Positions 13,001-22,566 of a DNA stretch of 64,000 nucleotides are shown piece after piece. The notes under the pieces were generated by a model, which worked only from the letters and a program-made list of their open reading frames with translations, was not told the DNA's origin and made no database searches. A program made the position numbers and the translations under genes. The stretch's first letter is position 1; the number at the start of each line of letters is the position of its first letter. Source of the stretch: Siphonodentalium dalli (taxonomy: Eukaryota; Mollusca; Scaphopoda; Gadilida; Siphonodentaliidae); the NCBI GenBank assembly GCA_032622095.1, contig CP136061.1:237439609-237503608 (forward strand). The letters are read 5' to 3'.

Positions 13001-16000
13001 ATTGTTTTTAGTTATGAATTCCCATCTGGGAAGTTTGTATATCCCCTAATTTGCAGAGGATAAAATGCATAATCGAGGTGACTATTGGGTGAACATCACC
13101 AACTTCAACTGGGGAACTTAAATCTGATCCTAGGTCTAGCTACCATGGCAGTTGAGGGCCTAAGCAGAATGAGGTTCCCATAGGGTGGATTTTGTGATGC
13201 TATCCCACTGTGCTGAAGAGCATCACTAAATTCACCCTCTGGGGAACTCATTCTGCAAATGTCTGATGCTACTAGTATATTCAGGCTTGACCAGCTAACC
13301 TTGTTTTGTAACCCCGCCATCTTCTCTGTATCTCCAATGCTGCACTGATCTCTGACTCAGATGTAGGAAATTGGTCTCGTATGTATTTCTGCAATATGAA
13401 AAGATGTTTTGATTTATAAAACCATCACAATACTTATGGCTGCAATAGTTTTGTTAGTGACATTGCAAACTCAAATACAGTGAAGGTAACATACATGTAT
13501 ACAGTAATGCTCTAATTAATTGACCTCTTAACCAAAGCAGAATTATGGGTAACTTTTCAGGATTTAGTCGGAAATATGGCTTGTTGCCATTCATCGGAAA
13601 GCTCTCGGGGAGAGCTTTCCGATGAATGGCAACAAGCCATATTTCCGACTAAATCCTGAAAAGTTACCCATAATTCTGCTTTGGTTAAGAGGTCGATTAA
13701 TTAGAGCATTACTGTACCTTACCATACATGTACAGTGTAAGTCCAAGTTTCCTTTGATGTAAAGCAGCTAGTGAAATTGGTAGGGATAGGTACTGCTTTA
13801 CGTCGAAAAATCCTGCCTATACCTTTCTATAGCGGGTTACCGTCAAGATCCAGTGGTGGGATTTTTCATCTGTTTTAATAAAATTTATCATACAAATCAA
13901 CACATATTGTTATATTTATCTGTAAGAGTGATATCTTACAGTCATAATGATGTATTATAATCAAACTTTTATGTTGAATTTATTATTATGCACAGAACAC
14001 AACATGTAATTAAGAGTAACAACACATTGTTCATGTTTACTGCATGCCAGTCACTTTGTGAGGTAAAATGACTTCGTATTATTTTAAAATTACAGCTATG
14101 CTCTTATTAATTGACCCTCCTTAATGAGGTTGACCACCGGTATTACCGCAGTACTGGACCACGTTCTCGAAGTTTGTACTAAGTTTTATTTTCATTGCTG
14201 TAAAAAAAACCTATATATAATAAATATTCTATATAATTGATTAAAATTGATAATGTGTTTAGTTGACATAAAACAAATTAGGTTTATAAATATTTTTCAT
14301 CGTCACATGACTGATAAAATAAATAGGAAGTTGACACTCAGTTGCCCAAATGTTACGATACGATCTCGCTTAGGATGGGGGAAATATGATTTATAATGCA
14401 CGTTTAGGGCAAACAAAATATTATTATAGAAATAACATTTTCCTATATAATACCAATTTGATATGGTTGGATATGAAAAATTGTTTGCCCTCATGATTGT
14501 AAATGACATCAAACTGTTTTATGACATCAATAAGTAATCATGGATAGAGTCAAATATTTCTATCTCTGTTGGCTACGTTTGTGGGAAAAGAATTAATGTG
14601 GTGCACGTTGCTCACGAAAAAATGAACTGAGTGAATAGTGGTCATGGGAAAGATTAATGTGGTGTATGGTGGTTGCAAACAAAATAATGCGGCAGTAATT
14701 TACTTGGTTACCGGCAGATACCACATGTCAACTGCTAACATTCGCGGTGATACCACTTGACCATGGTTGACTGGAGGTATGACTGCAGTCATTACCGGCC
14801 TACAACCTCATTAAAGGCATTAATTAATTTGAACATACATGTAGCTGTATCTAAGAAATATAGTAAGCATTGTGATAAAATATATTTTTCACATTAAATT
14901 ACCACTTTCAATTGACAACTGTCAGGTTCAGAACAAATATTATGTCTTCTATGGAACAACCGATTTACTGTTACAATTGTGACATTTTAGATGACCATAT
15001 GTGACCCGCCATATCAAATCCAGTCGTAAGTCAGGATTTTTTTTACCCTGTGCCAATGCATTCTCTTATATATGCGAGTCAACCATAGGTCGCCTCGCAT
15101 ATATAAGAGAATGCATTGGCCTAACAATTTTTTATCATTTTTTTTAAATAAATGTTTCTTACAATTTTTAGGACATAACATAAAAAACATCCATTACCCT
15201 GCAGGGAGCCCCACACATATATAGAAGCATATAGAAGAGTGTGGTCTGCTCATGTTTGTCTGGGGCTCTGTATGGGTGAAATTATAAAATTGTTAAAGAA
15301 TACAAGAAAAAATTATTAAAATTGTAAAAAAGTGTTAGGCCAATGCATTCTCTTATATATGACCTATGGTCGACTCGCATATATAAGAGAATTTATTAAT
15401 TAGCTACATGTTATCGGCCGCAATAAGTAGAACGCTGCCCGCATCATAAGTAACAAAAAGTCGGCCAATAAGTAACAAAAAGTCGGCCAATAAGTAGAAA
15501 ATGCGGCCAATAAGTCAAGGTAACGTAAATGACGTCATACGTAATTAGCTCGATCGGCAAAGAATATTGGGTCGACGGAAGATAGATTACAGTTGCTTTC
15601 GGATGAATTACAGACTGTCACTGTTTTTTTTTTTTTGGGAGTAGATATACGTGGATGAACTACTATCCGTATCAATAGCATTCCCAGTGGAAACAGACTG
15701 TACTGTGAAATCGCTTCAAGTTATTCACAAAGTTCACAAGAATAAAAATTGCAGGAATAATTGTTAATTTAATAAAGCGGACAATGGTGTATATCTATGT
15801 GAATATATTCAGCCTGTGAAATAACAATTGCCAATGTTGCTAATTAATAAAATACTTATTAATTGGTTGTTTCCACATTGACCGAGTTATGAGGCCTCGG
15901 TATGTCGTATTAGCCTTCGGCCTGCGGCCTCAGGCCAATATGACAGACCTCGGCCTCATAACTCGGCCAATATGGAAACAACCAATTAATAACATATAGC

Positions 16001-19000
16001 ATTGGCACAGGGTAGAAAAAATCCTGACTTACAACTGGATTTGATATGGCGGGTCACATATGTGATTAACTGTAGAAGAGTAAGGTAACCGTATTTCGAC
16101 GTAAACCAGTATTATCCCAACTGATTTCACTAGCTGGTTTACTTTGAAGGAAACTTGGACTAGCACAGTATACATGTATGCAAATAAGCACCATGAAGAG
16201 GTATTAATACTTGCTTTGTTTCAAATTGCACCCAGTGGAAAAATTTACATGCCGGGTACATGTATTACTCCAGTAAACTTGGGTGTTCGGAACCCAAAAT
16301 CAACATTTATTTTGTTGTAATAAAGCTGCATATAACCAAATTTTGCCATGTTGGTTTATTAATAAGCACTCAAATGGGATTTAGTATGATTTCCACAACT
16401 TATTTTCATGTTGCCTATCAGGGTCTATAGCATTATTGTACCATCATTACAGTAAATGTAACGTTATGGTAAAGTCCACAGGCCTCTGCCGTACTTATAC
16501 AGCAAGGTTTTCCTTTTCTTGTAGCATATACAAACCATTCTTGCTGATTTGTTTTCTGCTGCTAATCTCTTCTCCATGGCCAGTGTACCCTCTGTGAATG
16601 AAGATAGAAAGTCATAAATATTTATTCATTGAACAGCAGATTTATCTTCTGGAAAAAACAGATTAGCTTGCAGAATGCCAGATAAAGATTTTGTGGGCTT
16701 TGCTAACATACCATAAAGGTGTTGCCTGGATTTCACTTAGAAAGAGTGCATCTATAGAGCTTCTTCAGAAATTGTAACTTGTTGTGGAGTGGCATTGATT
16801 TCCATTGATCAAATGGAGCTTTATGAATTTTCGCTTCCAAAATTATTTCCTGATGAAAACTGGTGAATATTCTCATATCGACATTCTCAATTTACAACAA
16901 ATACAAAATTTTGTGACAAAAATATTTACATGCATGCTTGATTTGTCATATTAAAAACTGATGATACACCGGTACCATACTGATAAGTGATATGGCTCGA
17001 TTTTCATGTTTGTGAGCAAATCAGGCTACTGGAATACACACACCATACCTGTGTACATATAATACCATAGCCAAATTTTAACATGAGCCAGACTGGGTTA
17101 GGGGTGATGCAACCATCAGATTCCATGGCTGATTATTTGAAATTGGCCTATAATCAATTATAGTTGCATATAGTACACAGTGACTAATTTAGAATGACTC
17201 TCCTAATTGACATGTACATGAAAATGCCTCTCATAGGAATTACTCCCATGAAAAGAAATGGTGGTCTCGACCAGTCTCTCGTCGATAGCATTTCCAAGTA
17301 AAGTCTACTAAAGACATTGACCTGCATGAAGCATCCAGTCTATGGTTTAATTACTAGTACCCTGGGTCGTGATCTTGACCTGATATAAATTTGTACAGTA
17401 TCTGTATGATGTATCTGTAGTCTGTACTGCAGTTGGTATGTAACACAGGTAGTGCTGGGGGTATTTTGGTATACCAAATACAATCAATACCATCACTGTT
17501 ACTGTAGGTTTAGATTTTAATCGGTACAATGAAGTCCCTGTATAGTAGCGCTTTGAATGAATATTTTGAAGCTAAAACCCCATCTTACTGCCAATTTAAT
17601 TGTTTCATTTGGTGTAGTCAATTTTTATTTCTGACAGCTTTCGTTGTAAAAGTGGCCACAACAAATTCATACATGTAGTGTAACATTCAAATGCTGTGCG
17701 GTTTTGTCTATGTATTATATGCCTTGTGTACAACATCGATTTGCCAGTCATATTCAGATAGCGAGCGACAAGATTTGCTCTGGTTCCTTTAGCAACTGAA
17801 CATACAATGTACAGGTACATTGTATATGGAAATAATCGGTAATATGATATACTGCGGTGTGATTTTAGAAACAAGCAGCAAAATAATTAATACATAATAA
17901 AAGTTCAGGGTTGTTCTGACACTCTATAGAACACCATTATTACTGTGGATGTGTGGGAGTTTTTTTAAATACTCGAATAATCACAAATTATGGGGTAGGC
18001 GAAACATTATCAAATATCTCCAATAAACGGTTGAGACTTGCAAATTGAGGATTAGTTCAGGTTATAGATGTAGCATAGACTGTGTGCCAGTTTTTTTAAT
18101 GCAAATGCATAGTCCTAGCCCTTTTTGTTTAGAAGTTATCGCAATGAAATGTGTGGACATGCATGGACAAAAATTTGTAATTTATATTTTTCTCCTAAAA
18201 ATACTGGTATGGATTGTTTAGAACAAAATATATTTTATCTGAAATAAACTTAACTGCTCTTTGCTAAACTTATAGAACATACATTCTACAACATAATGAA
18301 AGTGTCAATGACACTGTAGCTCAACATGGAAAGGGAATAATTTCATGTGTTACAGTCAATGGAATGTGGAAAGTTGAAAGGCCTAGTTATGCAAAGAGTA
18401 AAATCCAAGATGGCTGCTGGCGGCCATGTTTTTTGGCCAAATGACCCTAAAATGACTCGTTCCCATCTACAGGTCAGTGTTAACATCCATGACAAATTTC
18501 ATGATGATTGATGACCCGACCAAAGCTACATGTACGACCTGTAGCCCATGTCAAAGGATTTGGTCATGCAAAGAGTAAAATCCAAGATGGCTGCTGGCGG
18601 ACATGTTTTTTGGTCGAACGACCCCAAATTTACTCGTTCCCATCTACATGTCAATATTAACATCAATGACAAATTTCATGATGATCAGATGAACAGTACG
18701 ACCTGTAGCCGCTTATGGATTGAATTTTGAAATCCAAGATGGCCACTGGCGGCCAAATTGTTTTGCCGAATGACCCTAAAATGACTCGTTCCCATCTACA
18801 TGTCAATGTCAACAGCCGTGACAAATTTCATAATGATCCGACCAAAGGTAGGACCTGTAGCCCATGCCAAAGGATTTAGTCATGCAAAGAGTAAAATCCA
18901 AGATGGCTGCTGGTGGCCATGTTTTTTGGCCGAATGACCCCAAAATGACTCGTTCCCATCTACATGTCATTGTCAACATCCAAGACAAATTTCATGATGA

Positions 19001-21941
19001 TCCGACCAAAGGTACGACCTGTAGCCCGTGCCAAAGGATTTAGTCATGCAAAGAGTAAAATCCAAGATGGCTGCTGGTGGCCAATAACTCGTTCCCATCT
19101 ACATGTCAATAGTAACACCCATGACAAATTTCATGATGATCAGAAGAACAGTACGACCTGTAGCCCGGGCTAATGGATTGAATTTTGAAATCCAAGATGG
19201 CCGCTGGCGGCCATGTTTTTTTGCCGAATGACCCCAAAATGACTCGTTCCCATCTACGTGTCAATGTCAACAGCCATGACATATTTCATGATGATCCGAC
19301 CAAAGGTACGACCTGTAGCCCGTGCCAAAGGATTTAGTCATGCAAAGAATAAAATCAAATTGTTTTTTGGCTGAACGACCCCAAAATTACTCGTTCACAT
19401 CTACAATGTCAATATCAACATTCATGACAAGTTTCATAATGATCGGATCAGGGACGTGGTCTGTAGGGTGTGCCAAAGGATTTAGTGATACAAAGAGTAA
19501 ATTCTAAAATGGCCACCAGCGGCCATGTTTTTTTGCCGAATGACCCCAAAATGACTCGTTCCCATCTACATGTCAATGTCAACATCCATATTTTTTTGCC
19601 GAATGGGTCATTTTCGCAGAAAGGGGCAAATAACGGTAAAGACATTTGTCACTTTCATGACCACAAAAGATTTCTATTTGGGATGCCCCACCATGAAGCT
19701 TTTCTTGACCAGTTTCCATATATAAACCAGCAAAGCTTGGGATTTCCTAGTTTATGTTGAACGATCGACACCAACTTTTAAATAGTTTCGACATTTGTCC
19801 ATACCGTTACCACATAACGGTAAAGACATGATGCATTGAATATGCAGAATCCCTTGATTAATATTGAAATTTAAAGCGTAGTATTGCTCTGATTTGCTAT
19901 CATAAACATCCCAACTGTCATTCCCTTATGTCTCTTTAGTTTTGAATGACAATGGATTGAAAATTTGTTCAGTTTTCTATACCGTTATACTTTTAACGGT
20001 AATGACATAACGGTGAAGACATGAATATTACTTACTAACGGTAGAGACACAATGGAGTGGATGTAAGTTTCAAGTTAATTTGAGATAAAGAACTTAGTAC
20101 CATTGTTTAATATGTTTTGAATGATCACATTTATGACAATGGAACTCAGATTCCCACTGTTTACATTATATAAGACGTCCTAGACTCACTTTGTAATCTT
20201 TACCGTTATTTTCACGTCTCTACCGTTATAAAGGTAAAGACACATAACTTAGTTTTTCTCACATATAGTGCAAAGGGTGGTCTTATCCAACTGAGAAACT
20301 TATAACACTCTGAGAGCAGTTGTAACCACCTAAAGAATTTTTCCAGAAATTTTTGTTTTAATAAACTCAGGGCTATAACGGAGTGGACACATACAATGTA
20401 ATTAGTGTGACATAACTCAGGCTCTTTGAGTCTGACCGAATTTTCTCCAATAAGTTTTCAGAAACACAAATGTTTTGAAGGACTTAATAAGAAGGCACTA
20501 GATGATGATTGTATTGAAAGAGAATATTCAAGAAATTATCAAGTGAATTGGTCATACTCGCCACGGATATTTCACTAATAACGGTAAAGACAATCAATGA
20601 AATAATCATGACGCAGTATTGTCACAAATGCCAATGTCATAAATGTTGGCCTATGCCGGTAAAATATTCAAGATTACTAACTCAGTTCTTGCTTGAATAT
20701 TCTGCCACTCGCCTAAATTCTACAGAATGGGAGAATTGATGTACATGTACATGTATACCGAGAAAATGGTATAACGGAGTGGACATTTCAGACACACTTG
20801 ACCATTTATGACAGAGAAGAACTGAAGATCAATTTACCAAACAATTTGCCCCTGATCCTAATCTTGAATGGCTATAAGGACAGAATAATCGCTCTTCCCC
20901 AGATGAAGTATTTTGTCGATACTGACCAGGACATGTCTTTACCGTTATTTTGACACTTTTTGTGAAAATCGCCCGAATGACCCCAAAATGACTCGTTCCC
21001 ATCAAGAGGTCACCCCGATGATCCATATGAAGTTTGGTGATGATCAGATCAAGGATGTGGTATGTAGGGTGTGTCAAAGTATTTAGTGATGCAAAGAGTA
21101 AAATCCATTATGGCTGCCGGCGGCCATGTTTTTTAGCCAAATGACCCCAAAATGACTCGTTTCCCATCTAGAGGCCACCCTGATGATCCATATGAAGTTT
21201 GGTGATGATCGGATCAGGGATGTGGTATGTAGGATGTGTCAAAGGATTTAGTGATGCAAAGAGTAAAATCCAAGATGGCCACCAGCGGCCATGTTTTTTG
21301 GCCAATTGATCCTAAAATGACTCATTCCCATCTACCGGTACATGTAAATGTCAACATTCATGACAAATTTTATGCTGATCAGACAAACAGTACGGACTGT
21401 AAACGGCTACATGTAAATGTCAACATTCATTTTATGATGATCACACAAACAGTACGGCCTGTAATTTTGAAATCCAAGATGGCCACCAGCGGCCATGTTT
21501 TTTGGCCGAATGACCCCGAAATGACTTGTTCCCATCTACATGTCGATGTCAACATTCATGACAAATGTCATAAAGATCAGACCAAAGATACGACCTGTAG
21601 CCCGCACCAAGGAAATTGTTGATGGACACACAGACGATGGATGCCAACCCATGGCAATCGCTCAAACTTACAAAGTAAGTTGAGCTAAAAATGATTGACA
21701 GTTGTTTCCAAGCATAATATGTAAATTTACATGAATTGTTTTGTGAATTTAAATATTTTTGGAAAAATTTTAAATAAAAAATTGTAAATAGGCTGTGGTA
21801 TCTGTATGCCCAAGCAGCTCGTTGATCATCTCCACTATTCTAATGCCTGAAGTAAATACCTATCAGGAAATCCCAGTCGCAATTTATCTCCTCTCTGGTG
21901 ACACCTATGGTACCTCCACCACAGCCTGGTCTATATCTGGT
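3908..21941 (-). CDS. MFI: MFI-like (C11orf65 homologue) IQ-motif protein, partial gene of seven exons
   Basis: Join on the minus strand: 21860-21941, 16536-16591, 13300-13388, 12498-12648, 10310-10401, 9213-9378, 3908-4054. Every junction has AG/GT sites and matching phase; the total of 783 nt gives 261 codons without a stop. The last exon has INPNESKLLDAASGIHVKFR, close to my recollection of the human C11orf65 core (INPKEAELLDAAAGIHVRFR). The vertebrate protein also has an IQ-like helix just upstream, matched here by MIQRTWRRHI at the end of exon 9213-9378. A complete IQ motif, IQRRWRGYKTRCVL, spans the 13300/12648 junction, so calmodulin or light-chain binding is likely. Human MFI is described as binding MFF and restraining DRP1-driven mitochondrial fission; a shared role is inference. 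The residues before the IQ-like helix are extra relative to the human protein as I recall it. The C-terminal half lies left of the window; the N terminus is uncertain. Confidence 0.8.
4060..4930. other. Intron DNA, nothing recognised
   Basis: AT-rich intron between the exon at 3908-4054 and the tandem-core element starting near 4934. No repeat boundary or exon seen. Confidence 0.4.
4934..8019 (+). mobile_element. Pearl/HINE-like tandem-core element, interrupted
   Basis: Starts GAAAGTGTCAATGACCCTGT followed by AGCTCAAC, and ends AAGTTGAGTTAAAAATG, the same ends as the copies near 18.3 and 22.7 kb. Between them are degenerate units with CCAAGATGGC, CCATCTAGAGGTCACCCC and TTTGGTGATGATCGGATGAG. 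The units break off near 5.6 kb and resume near 7.76 kb, so about 2.2 kb of other DNA (including a SINE) interrupts it. Confidence 0.55.
5855..6306 (-). mobile_element. tRNA-derived SINE
   Basis: Read on the minus strand, the head at about 6306-6225 has an A-box-like TGGTCCAGTGCTTAGCGC and, about 50 bases on, a degenerate B-box-like GAGTTCGCGGC, a tRNA-like layout. The 3' end holds AAAGCGCTTTAC-type sequence (AGGCGCTTTACAAATGC) and a short TTATTATTA tail at 5859-5870, as in many animal SINE/LINE tails. Length is about 450 bp. Confidence 0.6.
8445..8669 (+). mobile_element. TTAA-flanked MITE, CCTTTCTGTACTAAAT family
   Basis: Begins TTAACTCTTTCTGTACTAAA and ends near GAGTATTTAGGATTAA. Inner blocks (ATACATTGGAATGGTGTA, AAATGTTCAGATAATAA, ACTACTCGCTAAAGAGTA) are shared with the copies at 38.5 and 50.6 kb. 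A TTAA flank with a CCYTT end fits piggyBac-like MITEs. No coding content. Confidence 0.6.
8986..9126. mobile_element. Palindromic TA-flanked MITE, truncated copy
   Basis: Left arm CAGTAATGCCCTAATTAATC through TCATCGGAAAGCT, then the inverted right arm as far as GCCATATTT, where it stops and unrelated sequence follows. Full palindromes are at 13502, 52080 and 61397. Confidence 0.7.
9213..9378 (-). CDS. MFI: MFI-like exon with IQ-like helix
   Basis: Enters phase 2 (one base) and exits phase 0. Acceptor TTTTTTGTTCAG, donor GTGAGTCT. It encodes 55 residues, FEEFCSQYMKDWREQN to AASMIQRTWRRHI. The IQ-like stretch continues into the exon at 3908-4054. Confidence 0.85.
9450..9850. repeat. Two-hairpin repeat, copy 1, in MFI intron
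   Basis: Two hairpins with arms like CAGAATGAGGTTCCCAGAGG (near 9459-9553 and 9768-9845) are separated by a spacer containing TCAAATTAACATTGTTTTTA and GATAAAATGCATAATC. The same hairpin-spacer-hairpin order recurs at 12867-13258, also inside this gene. Confidence 0.75.
9978..10235 (+). mobile_element. TTAA-flanked double-hairpin MITE
   Basis: Ends TTAACCCTCACATGACTGGA and TCATGAACGGGTTAA. It holds two hairpins built on CCAATGCATTATCTTATATA and CAGTGCATTCTCTTATATAT, and the link AATATTTACCTTGACTTTG typical of the family. It lies in an intron of the MFI-like gene. Confidence 0.8.
10310..10401 (-). CDS. MFI: MFI-like exon, acidic helical segment
   Basis: Enters phase 0, exits phase 2. Acceptor CTTTCTAG, donor GTGAGTGAT. 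Encodes EDQPPTQESLQEIYEMFMQQ and MRDSGETDIT, then a split glycine codon joined to the next exon. Confidence 0.75.
10573..10739 (+). mobile_element. TTAA-flanked MITE, single-hairpin version
   Basis: Ends TTAACCCCTTCATGACTGGA and GTCATGAATGGGTTAA. Only 167 bp: one hairpin instead of two, as if recombination between the two hairpins removed the middle. Outer arms are those of the 9978 copy. Confidence 0.8.
10785..11580. repeat. Degenerate tandem array, period about 180 bp
   Basis: Four to five units repeat AAATTTCCAACTCCAACAAG, a GGGCCGTAACTC block, AATGAATGGACAAAACC, GTGGGTATCC and CACTCGAGTTACAA in order. Short open frames on the minus strand here follow the repeat period and look non-coding. 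Confidence 0.7.
12173..12443 (-). mobile_element. TTAA-flanked double-hairpin MITE, reverse orientation
   Basis: Ends TTAACCCTTTCATGACAGGA and TCATGAAAGTGTTAA with both hairpins present. Orientation is opposite to the copies at 9978 and 10573, since the GCTGGTGCAGCATTAAA end comes first. It lies 55 bp from the splice donor of the exon at 12498-12648. Confidence 0.8.
12498..12648 (-). CDS. MFI: MFI-like exon, acidic middle
   Basis: Enters phase 2, exits phase 0. Acceptor CAAATTCTAG, donor GTAAGATT. Encodes CVLYQTVSPKTSKTALYGGS then an acidic stretch with ITRLDDFDAIDYGAEDDQGG. Its first residues complete the IQ motif begun in the exon at 13300-13388. Confidence 0.8.
12867..13258. repeat. Two-hairpin repeat, copy 2, in MFI intron
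   Basis: Same order as 9450-9850: a hairpin with CAGAATGAGGTCCC arms at 12867-12957, the shared spacer with TTAACATTGTTTTTAGTTAT, and a second hairpin at 13160-13257. It ends 42 bp before the splice donor of exon 13300-13388. Confidence 0.75.
13300..13388 (-). CDS. MFI: MFI-like exon with complete IQ motif
   Basis: Enters phase 0, exits phase 2. Acceptor CATATTGCAG, donor GTTAGCTG. Encodes KYIRDQFPTSESEISAALE and then IQRRWRGYKTR; with CVL from the next exon this fits the IQ consensus (IQxxxRGxxxRxxL). Confidence 0.8.
13502..13714. mobile_element. Palindromic TA-flanked MITE, intact copy
   Basis: An almost perfect palindrome of 213 bp between TA dinucleotides: CAGTAATGCTCTAATTAATT, GGATTTAGTCGGAAATATGG, GCCATTCATCGGAAAGCTCT, then the inverse. 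A CAGT end with TA target fits Tc1/mariner-type MITEs. As RNA it would fold into one hairpin of about 100 bp. Confidence 0.8.
14092..14850. mobile_element. Degenerate fold-back element
   Basis: The left end ACAGCTATGCTCTTATTAAT with CCTTAATGAGGTTG and an ACCGGTATTACCGCAGT block is repeated inverted at the right end (CAGTCATTACCGG, CAACCTCATTAAAGG, ATTAATTAATTTGAACAT, GTAGCTGT). The arms are diverged; the middle is AT-rich without a coding region. Confidence 0.45.
15000..16058 (+). mobile_element. TA-flanked double-hairpin MITE with an internal insertion
   Basis: Terminal inverted repeats of about 33 bp start TGTGACCCGCCATATCAAAT and are flanked by TA (14998-14999, 16059-16060), a Tc1/mariner pattern. 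Inside is the same hairpin pair as in the TTAA MITEs. The second hairpin is interrupted by about 600 bp at 15395-15998. The intact equivalent is at 54224-54692. Confidence 0.8.
15395..15998. mobile_element. Insertion with a GC-rich 140-bp palindrome
   Basis: It splits a MITE hairpin after AGAGAAT. Its right end is a long inverted repeat (about 15850-15995) with arms ATTAATTGGTTGTTTCCA, CGAGTTATGAGGCC and a GGCCTGCGGCC centre. The left part repeats TCGGCCAATAAGTA three to four times (15418-15512). No coding region. Confidence 0.55.
16060..18297. other. Unique-looking intron DNA
   Basis: Apart from the small exon at 16536-16591 no gene or clear repeat is visible; open frames here show no family resemblance. 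Confidence 0.4.
16536..16591 (-). CDS. MFI: MFI-like exon, short charged helix
   Basis: Enters phase 1, exits phase 0. Acceptor TTCATTCACAG; donor GTTTGTAT is weak. Encodes (E)GTLAMEKRLAAENKSARM. It is supported mainly by phase agreement with both neighbours and its charged helical content. Confidence 0.6.
18298..21690 (+). mobile_element. Pearl/HINE-like element with ~160-bp tandem units
   Basis: It starts GAAAGTGTCAATGACACTGT followed by AGCTCAAC. A head-to-tail array of units of about 160 bp follows: AAATCCAAGATGGCTGCTGG, CATGTTTTTTGGCCGAATGA, AAATGACTCGTTCCCATCTA, CATGACAAATTTCATGATGA, GGTACGACCTGTAGCCC. It ends with a hairpin (GCTCAAACTTAC, AAA, GTAAGTTGAGC) and TAAAAA. Unit starts alternate between a GCAAAGAGTAAAATCC and a TGAATTTTGAAATCC form. 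Such elements are described from bivalves (pearl, CvA) and have been linked to Helentrons; the assignment here is by architecture. It is interrupted at 19606-20970. Confidence 0.65.
19606..20970. mobile_element. Nested 1.37-kb DNA element with subterminal repeats
   Basis: It interrupts a tandem unit exactly inside GCCGAATG, which recurs at the far side as GCCCGAATG, giving a probable 8-bp target duplication (19598-19605; 20971-20979). Inverted ends carry ATTTTCGCAGAAAGG-like sequence then AATAACGGTAAAGACAT. TAACGGTAAAGACA or close variants occur about ten times on both strands, mostly in the outer parts. No transposase. An 8-bp duplication with subterminal repeats recalls hAT- or P-like elements; the superfamily is open. 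Confidence 0.6.
21860..21941 (-). CDS. MFI: Probable upstream exon of the MFI-like gene
   Basis: 82 nt, enters phase 0, exits phase 1. Acceptor TTCACATTTCCCAG, donor GTATTTAC. Encodes TRYRPGCGGGTIGVTREE then INCDWDFLI. The exit phase matches the exon at 16536-16591, restoring a glutamate codon. No domain recognised. Confidence 0.55.
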
Positions 21942-22566
21942 CTGGGAAATGTGAAAATTCAGCTACAATAGCTGAAATCAGCTATCCTAGCTGAATTAAG
22001 CTATAAATTCTCCAGCTGGTAAGTTTTATGCAACACGACAAAATTGGGAAAATGCGCATAAAAAACTGGCAACCGATATCATCATCTACATGTAGATTCT
22101 TAGTGACTGAATCGGGCATTATTACTTTGACAAAGTGCAACCACTTCGCAGTAAAACTTAAAGACTACTAATTTTCTTTGAAATAAAACGGTAGTGTTCC
22201 ATAAGGTCACACTGGGTCATGTGATCTTTTTGCTAATTTGAAAGTCTTAAAAATCTCTTAATTAAGATTTTTTCTTCGCTGAAATCAAACTTGAATTTTT
22301 TTCAAACCGGAAGCTGAATTTTTAAATGAATTTGATTGGCAGTTAATAATGTGCACACTGCAAAGAGGTAGCATCTCAGAATATTTAGAGAAAAAAAAAG
22401 TGTTTTAAATCAGAAATGTCTGACTTGTCTGAGTAACAACAGAAAATAAAGTGCCTAAAATCTTAATTGTATATACACCGCCAGAATCATTTTAATAATA
22501 ATTATATTTGTGGAGGTCCCCATATACGAGCCCATGCATGCCCGGAGGTCCCCTTTAATTTGTTAA

